64,000 nucleotides of DNA from Alphaproteobacteria bacterium (GCA_012103325.1 WLWY01000017.1:1-64000); one strand, 5' to 3'; shown: positions 24,857 to 34,104, counted from the first letter of the stretch. A program made the numbers and translations. Notes: generated by a model not told the origin, from the sequence alone.

Positions 24857-25690
24857 ATGCGCATTGGAGTTTCGCTCCCGGTCCGGGAGTTGGGAGACGA
24901 TATCGAGGCGATCAAGGATTTCGCCCAGGCAGCGGAAGAACTTGGCCTGGCCCATCTCCGGGTGCCGGATCAGGTCATTCGAGAGGGTAGCGGCCCACTG
25001 CATGAGCCGCTGGCCATGATGACTTTTATCGCCGGGGTCACGTCGACCATCGAACTGGTGCCATCCGTTATCATCCTGCCGGCGCGGCCGACGGTGCTGG
25101 TGGCGAAGCAGGCGGCGACGCTGGACAGTCTCTCTGGCGGTCGCCTACGGCTCGGCATCGGTATCGGCCGTTATCCGGAGGAATATGCAGCACTCGGTGC
25201 GGATTTCCATACGCGTGGCGCCCGCTGCGAGGAACAGATGGAACTGCTGAAGCTGCTCTGGACACAGGAGACCGTCGAATTCGACGGCAAGTGGGACAAG
25301 ATTTCCGGCGCGGGGATCAATCCGCTGCCTGTGCAGCGGCCGATCCCGATGTGGATCGGGGCCGCCGGTGTGCCGGTCGCGCGGGTTCGCCGGCGGATCG
25401 GTCGGCAGGCGGATGGCTGGTTCAATCTGGCGTCTCCGGAAGAGTTCGTGCAGGTCCGCGACGATATCCACCGGGAAGCGGAAGCCGCGGGACGCGATCC
25501 GAAAAGCCTCGGCGTCGAAGCCGGCGTCGCGGTCGTCGGTTCGCGAGAGCATGAATGGAAAAGCCGTGTCGCCGGCTGGCGCGAGATGGGCCTAAGCCAT
25601 CTCTGCCTGCGCACGCTTGGCGGCGGCCTTGCGCCGCACGAACACATCCCGCGCCTGCGGCAAGCTGTGGCGGAACTGCCGTTGGTGTGA
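24857..25690 (+). CDS. LLM-class flavin-dependent oxidoreductase (F420-dependent-like)
   Basis: The 277-residue luciferase-fold protein carries MRIGVSLPVRELGDD, HLRVPDQVIREGSGPLHEP, TSTIELVPSVIILPARPTV, LDSLSGGRLRLGIGIGRYPE and PIPMWIGAAG. It groups by motif with F420-type members (TIGR036xx-like), but FMN use is equally possible in an alphaproteobacterium. ATG 24857 is used; GAGGG lies six bases upstream. It is convergent with the dienelactone hydrolase gene 6 bp downstream, so it is transcribed alone. Confidence 0.88.
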   Translation: MRIGVSLPVRELGDDIEAIKDFAQAAEELGLAHLRVPDQVIREGSGPLHEPLAMMTFIAGVTSTIELVPSVIILPARPTVLVAKQAATLDSLSGGRLRLGIGIGRYPEEYAALGADFHTRGARCEEQMELLKLLWTQETVEFDGKWDKISGAGINPLPVQRPIPMWIGAAGVPVARVRRRIGRQADGWFNLASPEEFVQVRDDIHREAEAAGRDPKSLGVEAGVAVVGSREHEWKSRVAGWREMGLSHLCLRTLGGGLAPHEHIPRLRQAVAELPLV

Positions 25691-25696
25691 GGGACG

Positions 25697-26443
25697 TTAC
25701 CCCAGCCGTCGCGCGAACAGTTCCGTCATTTTCTCCCAATGCTGCGCATCCGCTTCTGGTGCATAGCAGTAACGTTTGGGAAAGCAGAAGCCGTGTTCGG
25801 TATCGGGATAGACATTCATCTTGAAGGTCACACCGGCGTCGTCGAGATGGGTGCATAAGCGCTTGTTCATATCCATCGGAACGTAGGCGTCGTTCTCGGC
25901 AACACCGAGATAGAGTTCACCCTTAACCTGGTCTGCCATCAGGTGTGGCGAATCCGGCTGGTCGGTGTGTAGCTTGCCGCCATACATCGAGACCATGGCG
26001 TCGATACGGTCCGGGAACGCGCCGATGGCGGCGAGCGCGAGACGACCGCCCATGCAGTATCCGACCACGCCGAGCGGCCCTTTCCTCGCAAGGTGGGAGG
26101 CGTCGACATAATCGATCATCGCCGCCGTATCGGTCACGGACAGGGCGTTGGTGTAGCCGTTGTTCAGTGCGTTCATGAAGAGTTTGACCGGTTCGTAATC
26201 ATCGTCGAACAGGCGGTTCGCATCGATGTCGACGATCCGGACCATGCGATAATAGACATTCGGCAAAAGGACCAGATAGCCGTGTGCCGCCAAGCGCCGC
26301 GCCATGTCGCGCAACTCGTCGCGGATGCCCGAGGACGGCATATACATGAAGATGGCAGGGAAGGGGCCGTCGCTGCCGGGATGGGCGACAAAGGTATTCA
26401 TCGCGCCGTCCGGGGTCGCGATGTCGGTCTCGAAATCAGTCAT
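25697..26443 (-). CDS. Dienelactone hydrolase family protein
   Basis: The 248-residue alpha/beta hydrolase has the dienelactone hydrolase signature: cysteine nucleophile in GVVGYCMGGRLAL, Asp in GVAENDAYVP and His in DTEHGFCFPKR. The family opens cis- or trans-dienelactone in chlorocatechol breakdown, and many members act on other esters. It is a single gene on the minus strand. Nothing in its neighbourhood points to a chlorocatechol pathway, so the substrate is open. Confidence 0.92.
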   Translation of the reverse strand: MTDFETDIATPDGAMNTFVAHPGSDGPFPAIFMYMPSSGIRDELRDMARRLAAHGYLVLLPNVYYRMVRIVDIDANRLFDDDYEPVKLFMNALNNGYTNALSVTDTAAMIDYVDASHLARKGPLGVVGYCMGGRLALAAIGAFPDRIDAMVSMYGGKLHTDQPDSPHLMADQVKGELYLGVAENDAYVPMDMNKRLCTHLDDAGVTFKMNVYPDTEHGFCFPKRYCYAPEADAQHWEKMTELFARRLG

Positions 26444-26519
26444 ATTTTTCGTTCCGGCTGGGCAGCATCACCTCACTACGCATCAGTCTACGCTGCCGGA
26501 ACGAATCGAACCATCCGCA

Positions 26520-26981
26520 CTACGGTCGTGCGCCGTGCTCCGCTGTACCAGGGGTAATGTGCCTCCGGCGCAAGATCATTTGGCGCGACGGCGTGCCGCG
26601 CCGTCCGCCAACGCTTGGTTTTGCAGGGTTCCTGCAAGGGGTCCGATTTCGCCGGTCGGTGAGCCCGTCCGGACAGATACGCTTCAGATAAAGATGATCG
26701 AGCGGGCGTTTCAGCTCGAACACCCCATAGACATTGTCGATGCCGTGTTTGCTGGCATACTTCACCGCCCAGGATAGGGCCTGCTCAAAGCGCAGCGTGG
26801 TTGCATCGCCGTTGTGTAGAAACTCGACGGTTCCGTCGCCGACACGGTAGGTGCAGTGAATTTCGGTTACCATATCGGTCGCATCCGCTTGAATCAGCGA
26901 GCCGTGCCCCGCGAACACGAGGATCCGGTCTCCACCACCTGCGGGCAAGGACGTTACTGAATCGTATAAGCCGACATACAT
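26520..26981 (-). CDS. Hypothetical protein
   Basis: The product is 153 residues from ATG 26981 (MYVGLYDSVTSLPAGGG), or 168 from 27026. I recognise no domain. The first 105 residues are plausible coding sequence (RILVFAGHGSLIQADATDMV, WAVKYASKHGIDNVYGVFEL). The last 45 residues are Arg/Pro-rich and look like read-through of non-coding DNA, so the gene may be shortened by a frameshift or may simply be small. No strong ribosome-binding site precedes either start. Confidence 0.45.
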   Translation of the reverse strand: MYVGLYDSVTSLPAGGGDRILVFAGHGSLIQADATDMVTEIHCTYRVGDGTVEFLHNGDATTLRFEQALSWAVKYASKHGIDNVYGVFELKRPLDHLYLKRICPDGLTDRRNRTPCRNPAKPSVGGRRGTPSRQMILRRRHITPGTAEHGARP

Positions 26982-27122
26982 GAATGTCTCGATCTGAAAA
27001 TGTTGTTGGCGGCTTAAATAAAACATATTGGTTTCTATTACAAATATTTGAATTATTTGTAATAAAGAACAATAATTGTCGAAATTTTGTATAAAATCGT
27101 AATCATGATTGAAGATGTGTTC
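26982..27122. promoter_or_regulatory. AT-rich intergenic region
   Basis: This gap contains a palindrome around TTACAAATATTTGAATTATTTGTAA (27040-27064, not quoted beyond its arms TTACAAATA and TATTTGTAA). It lies upstream of the hypothetical gene and downstream of the PAS protein gene. It may be a regulatory site; there is no gene in it. Confidence 0.35.
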
Positions 27123-27740
27123 TCATGTCCGGTCGACGACACAGAACAGGGTATCGACACTCTTTCCATCGCTTGACAGAGGCATCGCCATCCGTGTGAC
27201 TTGGAAGGCGGCACCCGATTTGGCAATGTAGGTTCCGGTCAGCAAGGCGGGGCTCGGCTCGGCGCAGATGAGGCTGTAAAGGGCTTTGACGCGGTCGAAT
27301 ACTTTGCCCAAGCCCATTTCATCCAGATATTTGCCCGTATAATCGGCACCGAATATCTTGGCGACTGAAGTGCCGACCAGCCGGTAGCGGAACCGCCGTA
27401 TCGGCTCTTCCTCGACGTCGATCAGAACGATGTGCGGCAAGGTTTCGCCACCGACTTCCGTCGGATCGATATCCCGCCGGGCCGGCAGACTCCCTCGCTC
27501 GTTCAAGTTTTGCCAGTAGGCGTGCGCTCTCCGGAGCGCCGCATCGGGCGGCAATTCGTCGAGATAGGTCTGCAGTGTTTCGTCCCGCATCACATAATAA
27601 TCGGAGACGGTTACCTTGCCCGCGGCGAGGTCTCCCGCGAGCTCCGTGTCGCGGCTCTCGAATTCCGTCCTGGACTTCACGGCGGTTGCCTGGCTGCTGG
27701 CTGCTGTTGCCAGTCCTCTACTATTCGTGCTGCTGACCAT
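27123..27740 (-). CDS. PAS_5-domain protein
   Basis: The 205-residue protein has an N-terminal disordered Ser/Ala part and then the PAS_5 domain common in alphaproteobacteria, with YWQNLNERGSLPARRDIDP, ETLPHIVLIDVEEEPIRRFR, YRLVGTSVAKIFGADYTGKY and VTRMAMPLSSDGKSVDTLFC. It has no output domain. Such stand-alone PAS_5 proteins are presumed regulators; the ligand is unknown. The start is ATG 27740, with GAGGG five bases before it. Confidence 0.82.
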   Translation of the reverse strand: MVSSTNSRGLATAASSQATAVKSRTEFESRDTELAGDLAAGKVTVSDYYVMRDETLQTYLDELPPDAALRRAHAYWQNLNERGSLPARRDIDPTEVGGETLPHIVLIDVEEEPIRRFRYRLVGTSVAKIFGADYTGKYLDEMGLGKVFDRVKALYSLICAEPSPALLTGTYIAKSGAAFQVTRMAMPLSSDGKSVDTLFCVVDRT

Positions 27741-27965
27741 GAAACCCTCTTCGCCACGTCCCAAACCGCCCGGATGACGGGATAGGCCCGACCTGCTCGA
27801 GCGTTTTATAGTAACTAAATGGTAAATATTTGGATAAGACCGTACTCCTGGTCCCGGATAAGTTGGATCGCCTGCAATCCATCATACCGAAGCTCAAAAA
27901 TGGTGCGCCGCGGCGTCCGATGATGCTTAATTGTCCCAAACAGGAGCCGTAGAGGGGAGATGGTC

Positions 27966-28745
27966 ATGGATCTGGGAATTGCAGGGCGCAGCGCGATCGT
28001 CTGTGCATCGAGCCGCGGGCTCGGCAAAGGGTGTGCGATGTCGCTGGCAAAGAACGGCGTGAACGTCGTCGTCAACGGGCGTGACGAGGCGGTGACGATG
28101 GCGACGGCGGAGGAAATCCGCGACGCAACGGACGTTGATGTCATTCCTGTCATTGCCGATGTTTCGACGATGGGCGGCCAGAAGGCGCTGCTGGCGGCGT
28201 GCCCGAACCCCGATATCTTGGTCAACAACAATGGTGGCCCGCCATTCCGCGATTTCCGCGATCTTTCGCGGGAGGACATGCTGGAAGGCGTGACCATGAA
28301 CTTTGCCACGCCGATCGAACTGGTCCAGGCGGTGATCGACAACATGGTGACCCAGCGCTTCGGCCGTATCGTCAACATCACCTCCGTGTCGGTAAAGCGG
28401 CCGGTGCCCGGCCTCGACCTGTCGAGCGGCGCGCGGGCCGGCCTGACCGCCTTCTTGGCAGGGGTGGCGCGTACGGTCGCGCAGCACAACGTCACGATCA
28501 ATCACATCCTGCCGGGCTATATCGATACCGACCGGCTGCGCGGCGCACTCGCTTTCAATTCGCAGAAGAGCAATATTTCGATGGAAGATGCGGCAGCCAC
28601 GCTGGCGGACGAAGTTCCCGCCAAACGCTTCGGCCAGCCCGACGAATTCGGCGAAGCCTGCGCCTTCCTGTGCAGCCAGCAAGCCGGCTACATCACCGGC
28701 CACAGCCTCAATCTGGATGGCGGCTTATATGAGAGCAATTTTTAG
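27966..28745 (+). CDS. Short-chain dehydrogenase/reductase lacking the catalytic Tyr and Lys
   Basis: The 259-residue Rossmann protein has the SDR cofactor motif SSRGLGKG (residues 15-22), NNNGGPP at 88 and the closing LNLDGGLYESNF. Catalytic S140 is present (VNITSVSVKRP). At the positions of the YxxxK motif it has S153 and R157 (LDLSSGARAGL), with the correct 13- and 17-residue spacing. A subgroup of SDRs with a similar S/N..R variant exists in databases as 3-oxoacyl-ACP-reductase-like proteins, but its reaction is not established. ATG 27966 is favoured since AGGGGAG lies six bases upstream. It is convergent with the TauE gene. Confidence 0.88.
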   Translation: MDLGIAGRSAIVCASSRGLGKGCAMSLAKNGVNVVVNGRDEAVTMATAEEIRDATDVDVIPVIADVSTMGGQKALLAACPNPDILVNNNGGPPFRDFRDLSREDMLEGVTMNFATPIELVQAVIDNMVTQRFGRIVNITSVSVKRPVPGLDLSSGARAGLTAFLAGVARTVAQHNVTINHILPGYIDTDRLRGALAFNSQKSNISMEDAAATLADEVPAKRFGQPDEFGEACAFLCSQQAGYITGHSLNLDGGLYESNF

Positions 28746-28755
28746 GCTGAACCGG

Positions 28756-29502
28756 TTACGCCCAGAAGCCGGCCAAACCGTCGTAAATAATCAGCTTTAG
28801 CGCGAGCGCGATGAGGACGACGCGGAAGGCAGCAAGGAAGATGCGCTCGTCCAATTTGCTCAGGACGGCGCGGCCGACCCGTGTGCCAATGACCGCGGCG
28901 GGGACCATGCACAGGATCGTCAGGCCGTATTTCTGAAAGCTGAATCCGATCAGGGTAAAGCCCGCGACCTTTAGCAGGTTGCCGATGAAGCCGAAGAAAC
29001 CGAGCGTCCCGACGATTTGTTCCTTGTTTAGATCTTTGCGAATGACAAGGACGCCGAGGACCGGCGCGATGACGCCGACGATCATATTAAGGATGCCGGT
29101 AACCAGGCCCAGCGGCACGAAGGCCCATAGGGGCAGTTCCCGGCCGCGCATGAACTTCATGTAACGCGTGGCCAGCGTCAGCAGGACGAAACAGCCGATC
29201 AGGATCTGCACTGCTTCCGTCGGTAGCCCCTGAAACAGCCAAAGCCCGAGCGCGACGCCGAACGGCAACAGGGCCGCAAAGCGGATGATGATGGGCCAGG
29301 ACATGTGCTGCCACAGCAGCCAGACCCGCGTCGTGTTCGAGGCCAGCATTACAACGCCGTGCACGGGGATCGCGGCGGCGGGCGACATGATCTGCAGCAT
29401 AATTGCGATCAGCGCAGTGCCGCCACCGGCGCCGACGACAGCGGTCAGGGCGGAGGTGCAGAAAACGGTCGTAGTGAGAAAGGCGATTTCGAAAGGAGAC
29501 AA
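28756..29502 (-). CDS. TauE/SafE family membrane transporter (probable organosulfur/sulfite or anion exporter)
   Basis: The 248-residue integral membrane protein has about seven or eight hydrophobic segments and the duplicated TauE/SafE motif: TAVVGAGGGTALIAIML near the N-terminus and NMIVGVIAPVLGVL in the second half. The family exports sulfite, sulfoacetate and other anions; PF01925 members are also proposed importers. It is 10 bp from the convergent SDR gene and divergent from the PhyH gene at 29654. The substrate is not determinable here. Confidence 0.9.
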   Translation of the reverse strand: MSPFEIAFLTTTVFCTSALTAVVGAGGGTALIAIMLQIMSPAAAIPVHGVVMLASNTTRVWLLWQHMSWPIIIRFAALLPFGVALGLWLFQGLPTEAVQILIGCFVLLTLATRYMKFMRGRELPLWAFVPLGLVTGILNMIVGVIAPVLGVLVIRKDLNKEQIVGTLGFFGFIGNLLKVAGFTLIGFSFQKYGLTILCMVPAAVIGTRVGRAVLSKLDERIFLAAFRVVLIALALKLIIYDGLAGFWA

Positions 29503-29653
29503 TGAACGCGATCTCGAAGGGGAGGTGCCGGAATTGGTATCAGGATTTGGGCAGGAATACCAATCGGGCTCACGGCGAGTGGGTGGACGGGACCAGGCGG
29601 TTTATCGCATTCTATGGATAAGAAAACGCCGACCCCGTAGCAGGGAGGAAACC

Positions 29654-30514
29654 ATGCCCAAGGTTCTGACCAAGGAAGCGATTGAGAAGCTGCGCCGTGA
29701 CGGCTTTCATTTTCCCATCCACGGCATTTCCGAAGGCGAAGCGGCGGATTATCGCCGGCAGCTTGAAGCCTTCGAAGCCGCGAATGGCGGGACGTTGGAA
29801 GGAGCCAACCGGTTCAAGACACACCTGTTGTTCAAATGGCTGGCCGACCTCATCCGCGCGCCGCATATCCTCGATACGGTGGAGGATCTTATCGGGCCGG
29901 ACATCCTGTGCTGGACGACGCATTGGTTTATCAAGGAAGCGCAAAGCCCGAACTACGTCTCCTGGCACCAGGACAACAATTATTGGGGCCTGGATACCAA
30001 GGATCTGGTCAGCGTCTGGATAGCGCTGTCGCCGGCGACGCTGCAAAGCGGCTGCATGCGCATGTTGCCGGGTAGCCATCTCAAGCCGCCAATGCCTCAT
30101 GTGGATACCCGCGCCGAAGACAATATGCTGACGCGCGGGCAGACCATCATGGATGTCGACGAGAGCCAGGCGGTCGATATCGAAGTAAAGACGGGGGACG
30201 CGGCGCTGTTCGCCTACGAGATCGCGCATGCTTCGCCGCCGAACAACAGCGATGACCGCCGCATCGCCATCGTGCTGCGCTATATCCCGCCGACGGCGCG
30301 TCAAGTATTGGCCGACTGGGATAGTGCGGCCCTGGTCAGGGGCGAAGACAAGTATGGCCATTTCGAGCATGAGCCCATGCCGACCCGAGATCTTGATCCT
30401 GTCGCGGTCGCTTTCCATGCTAAGGCAGAGGAGCAGCAGCGGCAGATCTACTACAAGGATACGGAATGGGAAGACACGCGCGTCACCGAGGACGGCGTGG
30501 CTTCGCCGTATTGA
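29654..30514 (+). CDS. Phytanoyl-CoA dioxygenase (PhyH) family oxygenase
   Basis: The 286-residue protein has the 2-oxoglutarate/Fe(II) site H105-x-D107 (VSWHQDNNYWGL), a distal histidine in YEIAHASPPNNSD and the arginine of DDRRIAIVLRYIPP. It is paralogous to the gene at 18642: the THWFIKE, ALSPATLQSGCMR and RGEDKYGHFE segments all correspond. ATG 29654 follows a strong GGGAGGAAACC site. It is followed after 16 bp by the TerB-like gene, probably co-transcribed. Confidence 0.9.
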   Translation: MPKVLTKEAIEKLRRDGFHFPIHGISEGEAADYRRQLEAFEAANGGTLEGANRFKTHLLFKWLADLIRAPHILDTVEDLIGPDILCWTTHWFIKEAQSPNYVSWHQDNNYWGLDTKDLVSVWIALSPATLQSGCMRMLPGSHLKPPMPHVDTRAEDNMLTRGQTIMDVDESQAVDIEVKTGDAALFAYEIAHASPPNNSDDRRIAIVLRYIPPTARQVLADWDSAALVRGEDKYGHFEHEPMPTRDLDPVAVAFHAKAEEQQRQIYYKDTEWEDTRVTEDGVASPY

Positions 30515-30530
30515 GGGCGGCGGTGCCGGC

Positions 30531-30962
30531 ATGAATTTCATCGAGAAGCTACGTGCCGATACCGCGCGTTATTGGGACAAGCCGTTTCTGAAAGCGTCGA
30601 TGGCGGTCTGTGCGTTGGCTTCGCTCGCCGATGGCGAGGTTAGTTTGAGCGAACGATATAGGGTCGACGCGATACTCGATGCGATGGATCGGCTGCAGGT
30701 GCACAATCCGGGCAAGGCGGTCGAGATCCTGGACGATTACATCGCTGCCTTGCGGACCGAGCGGACGGCGGCGGAGGGCGTCCTCGAAGGTAAAATATCG
30801 CGTTTCGCCGATGACTATAAATCCGCCCGCACCTTGCTCCGAATTGCTTATCTGGTCATTACGGCCGATGGCGATGTGGCGGAACCTGAACGGGCGGTGT
30901 TCGACCGAATTTGCGCGACGCTCAATGTAAGTCCCAGCGAGATTTGGGAGAAAATGGTTTAG
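30531..30962 (+). CDS. TerB-like (tellurite resistance B domain) protein
   Basis: The 143-residue all-helical protein shows the TerB/DjlA-like pattern: ASMAVCALASLADGEVSLSE, then LLRIAYLVITADGDVAEPER in the second repeat, with acidic D-x-D/E metal-binding positions in each (ADGEVS and ADGDVAEPE). Single-domain TerB proteins are common in alphaproteobacteria and need not confer tellurite resistance. The final 20 codons are partly duplicated at 34105-34166. A terminator hairpin follows at 30997. Confidence 0.85.
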   Translation: MNFIEKLRADTARYWDKPFLKASMAVCALASLADGEVSLSERYRVDAILDAMDRLQVHNPGKAVEILDDYIAALRTERTAAEGVLEGKISRFADDYKSARTLLRIAYLVITADGDVAEPERAVFDRICATLNVSPSEIWEKMV

Positions 30963-30996
30963 GCAGACGGTTTACTCGCTATTATTTGGCGGATGG

Positions 30997-31021
30997 CCGC
31001 AGCGCTCGCCGAGCGCTGCGG
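30997..31021. terminator. Bidirectional terminator hairpin
   Basis: CCGCAGCGCTCG and its mirror CGAGCGCTGCGG are separated by one base, a near-perfect palindrome between the convergent terB-like and chemoreceptor genes. On the plus strand it is followed by TTCAATTCTT. Confidence 0.7.
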
Positions 31022-31029
31022 TTCAATTC

Positions 31030-32931
31030 TTACGACGCCCGTACACCGGAGAGGAAGCGTTCGACCTCTTCTTGAAGGTGGCCCGCCTGCGTCGACAGTT
31101 CTCCGGTCGCAGCCTGAACCTTGCTCGCCACGGATTCCGTTTCTTCGGCGCCCGAGGTTACCAGCGTGATGTTGCTGGAGACCTCCGACGTTCCGGACGC
31201 CGCCTGTTCCACGTTCCGTGCAATCTCGCCGGTTGCGGCGCCCTGTTCCTCGATCGCAGCGGCGATGCCTGTCGCGATAGTATCGATTTCTGCTATCACT
31301 CCGCTAACTTCGTGGATTGAATCAACTGATTCCAGGGTCGCATCCTGAATGCTCGAGACCTGACTGGCGATATCCTCTGTCGCCTTGCTTGTCTGACTCG
31401 CCAGCGACTTGACTTCGGACGCGACCACTGCGAAGCCCTTGCCCGCTTCGCCGGCACGCGCCGCCTCAATGGTGGCGTTCAGGGCCAAAAGGTTGGTCTG
31501 CTCCGCGATATCGTTGATCATGCTTACGACCTCACCGATCCGCTGCGCCGCCTCAGCCAGCCCCTTGATCTTGACGTTGGTAGCATTGGTGGTAACGACC
31601 GCACGCGTCGACATTTCGGCGCTGCGCGACACCTGTTGCCCAATCTCGCCGATCGATGCGGACAGTTCGTCGGCCGCGGCTGCGACGGTCTGGACATTGG
31701 CAGACGCCTCCTCGGCGGCGGCGGCTACGGTGGTTGCCTGCTGCTTCGTTAAATCAGCATTCGACGCCATGGCATTCGAAGAGGATCGTAGCTCGCTGAT
31801 GGCGCCAGTCACCGCATTGAGAGCAGTTGATACCTGCGCATCGAAATTTTTGGCAAGGTCCGCCATCATTTGTTTTTGTTCTTGTTCGACGCGTTTTTGG
31901 GCCTGTTCCTGCTCACCTTCCAGCCGCTTTATTTCGATTGCATTGTCTTTGAAGATCTGGACTGCGCCGGCCATGTTGCCAATTTCATCCTGTTTATCGA
32001 GTGCAGGAACCTCAATGGTCAGATCGCCATCTGCAAGGTTGCGCATGGCGCTGGTCATTGCAGACATGGGTTTGGTAATGGATGAGATGATCAGCCAGGT
32101 AACCAGGATGGCGACCATAACCGCGACAATCGGCGTATAGAGGCTGATAGAGCTGGCAAGGGCGGCTTCCGTGATTGCAGCATTGGCCGACTCGACATTT
32201 TGATCGGCATTGGTGGCCGCGCGCTGGGCCGATATCAATGAATCTTCTGCGGCTTTCACTGCCAGTTGGGCCGGCTCCAGTGCTGCATTGGCGGCAGCTC
32301 CTGCGTGTTTCTTGACCTCTTCGCTTTGATTTGCCAAGTCGGTAGATATGGCGTTGAGCGCCGTATCGACAAGGCGGATGTTTTCACGGGCCTTGGCGAG
32401 AAGGCTGTTTCCCAGCACCCGATTGTCGTCAGCGTAAGCATCGACGGCCTCGAGCGATGTGGTCTTGACTTTCTCAATATGGCTTTGGATCGCGGCGGTC
32501 TTTTCTGCATCAACCTTTGCGAGGCTTTCCAGCGCCTGATTAAGCTCTTTGCCGGCTGCCTCGGCATTTTCCTCGGATTCGTTCTGGAGGCTGACGGCGA
32601 GGTCGGTCAGCCAGTACTTTAAGTCACCAAACGCACGCCTGCTTTCCGTCGCAGCCGCGAGCTGCGCGCTGGTCTCGGCGTCCTGCTCCAACGATTGGGC
32701 GCCCGCGACCAGCGTATTACTGTTCCGTTTTAGCGCGTCGCTGTTCGACTGCAATGTTTTGTTGTTGTCGAGCAGTGCTTGACTGGCTTCGGTAAGTGCC
32801 ATCGCGCTGGTTCCGAGCGCTTCGCTGCCGGTAACGATACCTTGCCGCACGTAGAGATTGGACCCTATCAGCAAAACCAGTAACGAGCCTGCCAGTAACA
32901 ATAGTTTGACGCGTATGGTAAATCTCAACAT
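31030..32931 (-). CDS. Methyl-accepting chemotaxis protein with helical periplasmic domain
   Basis: The 633-residue protein has a first membrane helix at 9-25, a purely helical periplasmic domain at about 28-262 (rich in Ala, Gln and Glu, little aromatic), a second membrane helix at 265-283, a HAMP domain (ITKPMSAMTSAMRNLADGDL) and the signalling domain. The hairpin tip reads INDIAEQTNLLALNATIEAA, the core contact site for CheA and CheW. It starts at ATG 32931 with AAGGAAG upstream. The gene 72 bp upstream encodes a secreted c-haem DUF3365 protein, so the receptor may sense redox state or a ligand through that partner (inference). Confidence 0.93.
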   Translation of the reverse strand: MLRFTIRVKLLLLAGSLLVLLIGSNLYVRQGIVTGSEALGTSAMALTEASQALLDNNKTLQSNSDALKRNSNTLVAGAQSLEQDAETSAQLAAATESRRAFGDLKYWLTDLAVSLQNESEENAEAAGKELNQALESLAKVDAEKTAAIQSHIEKVKTTSLEAVDAYADDNRVLGNSLLAKARENIRLVDTALNAISTDLANQSEEVKKHAGAAANAALEPAQLAVKAAEDSLISAQRAATNADQNVESANAAITEAALASSISLYTPIVAVMVAILVTWLIISSITKPMSAMTSAMRNLADGDLTIEVPALDKQDEIGNMAGAVQIFKDNAIEIKRLEGEQEQAQKRVEQEQKQMMADLAKNFDAQVSTALNAVTGAISELRSSSNAMASNADLTKQQATTVAAAAEEASANVQTVAAAADELSASIGEIGQQVSRSAEMSTRAVVTTNATNVKIKGLAEAAQRIGEVVSMINDIAEQTNLLALNATIEAARAGEAGKGFAVVASEVKSLASQTSKATEDIASQVSSIQDATLESVDSIHEVSGVIAEIDTIATGIAAAIEEQGAATGEIARNVEQAASGTSEVSSNITLVTSGAEETESVASKVQAATGELSTQAGHLQEEVERFLSGVRAS

Positions 32932-33003
32932 GAGCAGCTTCCTTTTTTGACCTGGAAATTGGAGAGGCGCCTGCAAGGCGTCTCTCCAATCCATGATCGG
33001 TTT

Positions 33004-33816
33004 TTATTTGAAGATTGCGACGCTGATCGCGCCACCTAGCTCACCAAGTGTGCCGCCCTCTTTCTTGCCGCCCGTGATGTCGCGCTCGCCTTTGGGACCG
33101 CCATGGCAAGACAGACAAGATTTCCCGTAATACTCGGGCAGGATGACGCGGAACGCCTTCTTGCCTTTAACGTTGGCTGCTTCGGCGACATGTTTATTTT
33201 TCGGGTGATCAGCTGACTTGAACATTGACTCGATGACGTTGTTTTCCCATGCGTCGGGCCGATTGCTACGGTTACGCACGTAACTCTTGGGTGCCGTGAG
33301 TTTGAGCGTTGCCTGGCCGCTCACGTTGGCGGTGAAACCCTCGGCGACAAGGCGCGCAAACACGGCCGGCAGAAAGCCTTTCAGGCTAACACCCTTCTTA
33401 TTGATTGTTCCCTGCGCATTATCCATCACTTTCGCAATCGCCGCCAACTGCGCTTTGATAAGCTTGCCGTGGAGCGAAGCGGGGTCGATGCTGTCGACGT
33501 CCGTGCCGGTCGCCTTTTTGTAGTTCTCCTTGGCCTTCGCCACGACAACGGCCGTACTCAATCCTTTGTCGCCAATATTAGCATCGTTGATGTGCTTCTG
33601 ATTCTTTGAAATCACCGCCCGCGATGCACGCAGCATCGTCGCCAGGCTGACGGCGATCGTCTCGTCGGAATCTGCAGCGACGCCAGGGGCACTGGCAGTG
33701 ACGAGGCTGCCGATTAGGGCCGCACTGAACAATACTGCACTGATCAATTTCGCTTTGCGGCGGATCACAACTGGTCTCGATGTGTGCCCCGCGTTTGATA
33801 AGGATGCCTTATTCAT
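33004..33816 (-). CDS. Secreted DUF3365 (Tll0287-like) c-type haem protein
   Basis: The 270-residue protein has an N-terminal hydrophobic signal segment at 21-48 (LISAVLFSAALIGSLVTASA) and no other membrane helix, so it is periplasmic or anchored by an uncleaved signal. Residues 50-245 match DUF3365, a PAS-like sensor module also fused to kinases and chemoreceptors. The haem-binding CxxCH is at C234-H238 (GKSCLSCHGG). AGGAGACTTGAG precedes the ATG. It is the first gene of an operon with the chemoreceptor, a split version of receptors in which this domain is built in. Confidence 0.88.
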   Translation of the reverse strand: MNKASLSNAGHTSRPVVIRRKAKLISAVLFSAALIGSLVTASAPGVAADSDETIAVSLATMLRASRAVISKNQKHINDANIGDKGLSTAVVVAKAKENYKKATGTDVDSIDPASLHGKLIKAQLAAIAKVMDNAQGTINKKGVSLKGFLPAVFARLVAEGFTANVSGQATLKLTAPKSYVRNRSNRPDAWENNVIESMFKSADHPKNKHVAEAANVKGKKAFRVILPEYYGKSCLSCHGGPKGERDITGGKKEGGTLGELGGAISVAIFK

Positions 33817-34104
33817 CTCAAGTCTCCTGATTGCAATCCGTTGACAAATTCTTTGTTCGCAAAATATTGGTTAACTAACTGTGTTGTTGGAAAGAACATT
33901 TGAGACAGAAGGAAGTAAAAATGTGATTAATTATTGTCGTAATATAAATTTGGATGAGCTTTTTCTTATAACGTAAAAGTATTATTTCAATAAAACTGAT
34001 CTCTTATTTGTATAGGGTGTCATAGTAAAAATTGTATTTCGTTGAACAATCATTCGTTTATCAATGTGCGTGGTTAGAATATTTCCGAGCCCGTTTACCG
34101 GCGT
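33817..34104. promoter_or_regulatory. AT-rich upstream region of the haem protein-chemoreceptor operon
   Basis: This stretch has a marked A/T bias (33850-34070) and must hold the promoter of the DUF3365-chemoreceptor operon. A 71-codon frame on the minus strand reads through here but shows no domain, codon bias or ribosome-binding site, and I do not call it a gene. Confidence 0.4.

Noticed and set aside
30531..30962. Tellurite resistance function
   Set aside because: A single TerB-like domain without terC, terD or other ter genes is not evidence of tellurite resistance.
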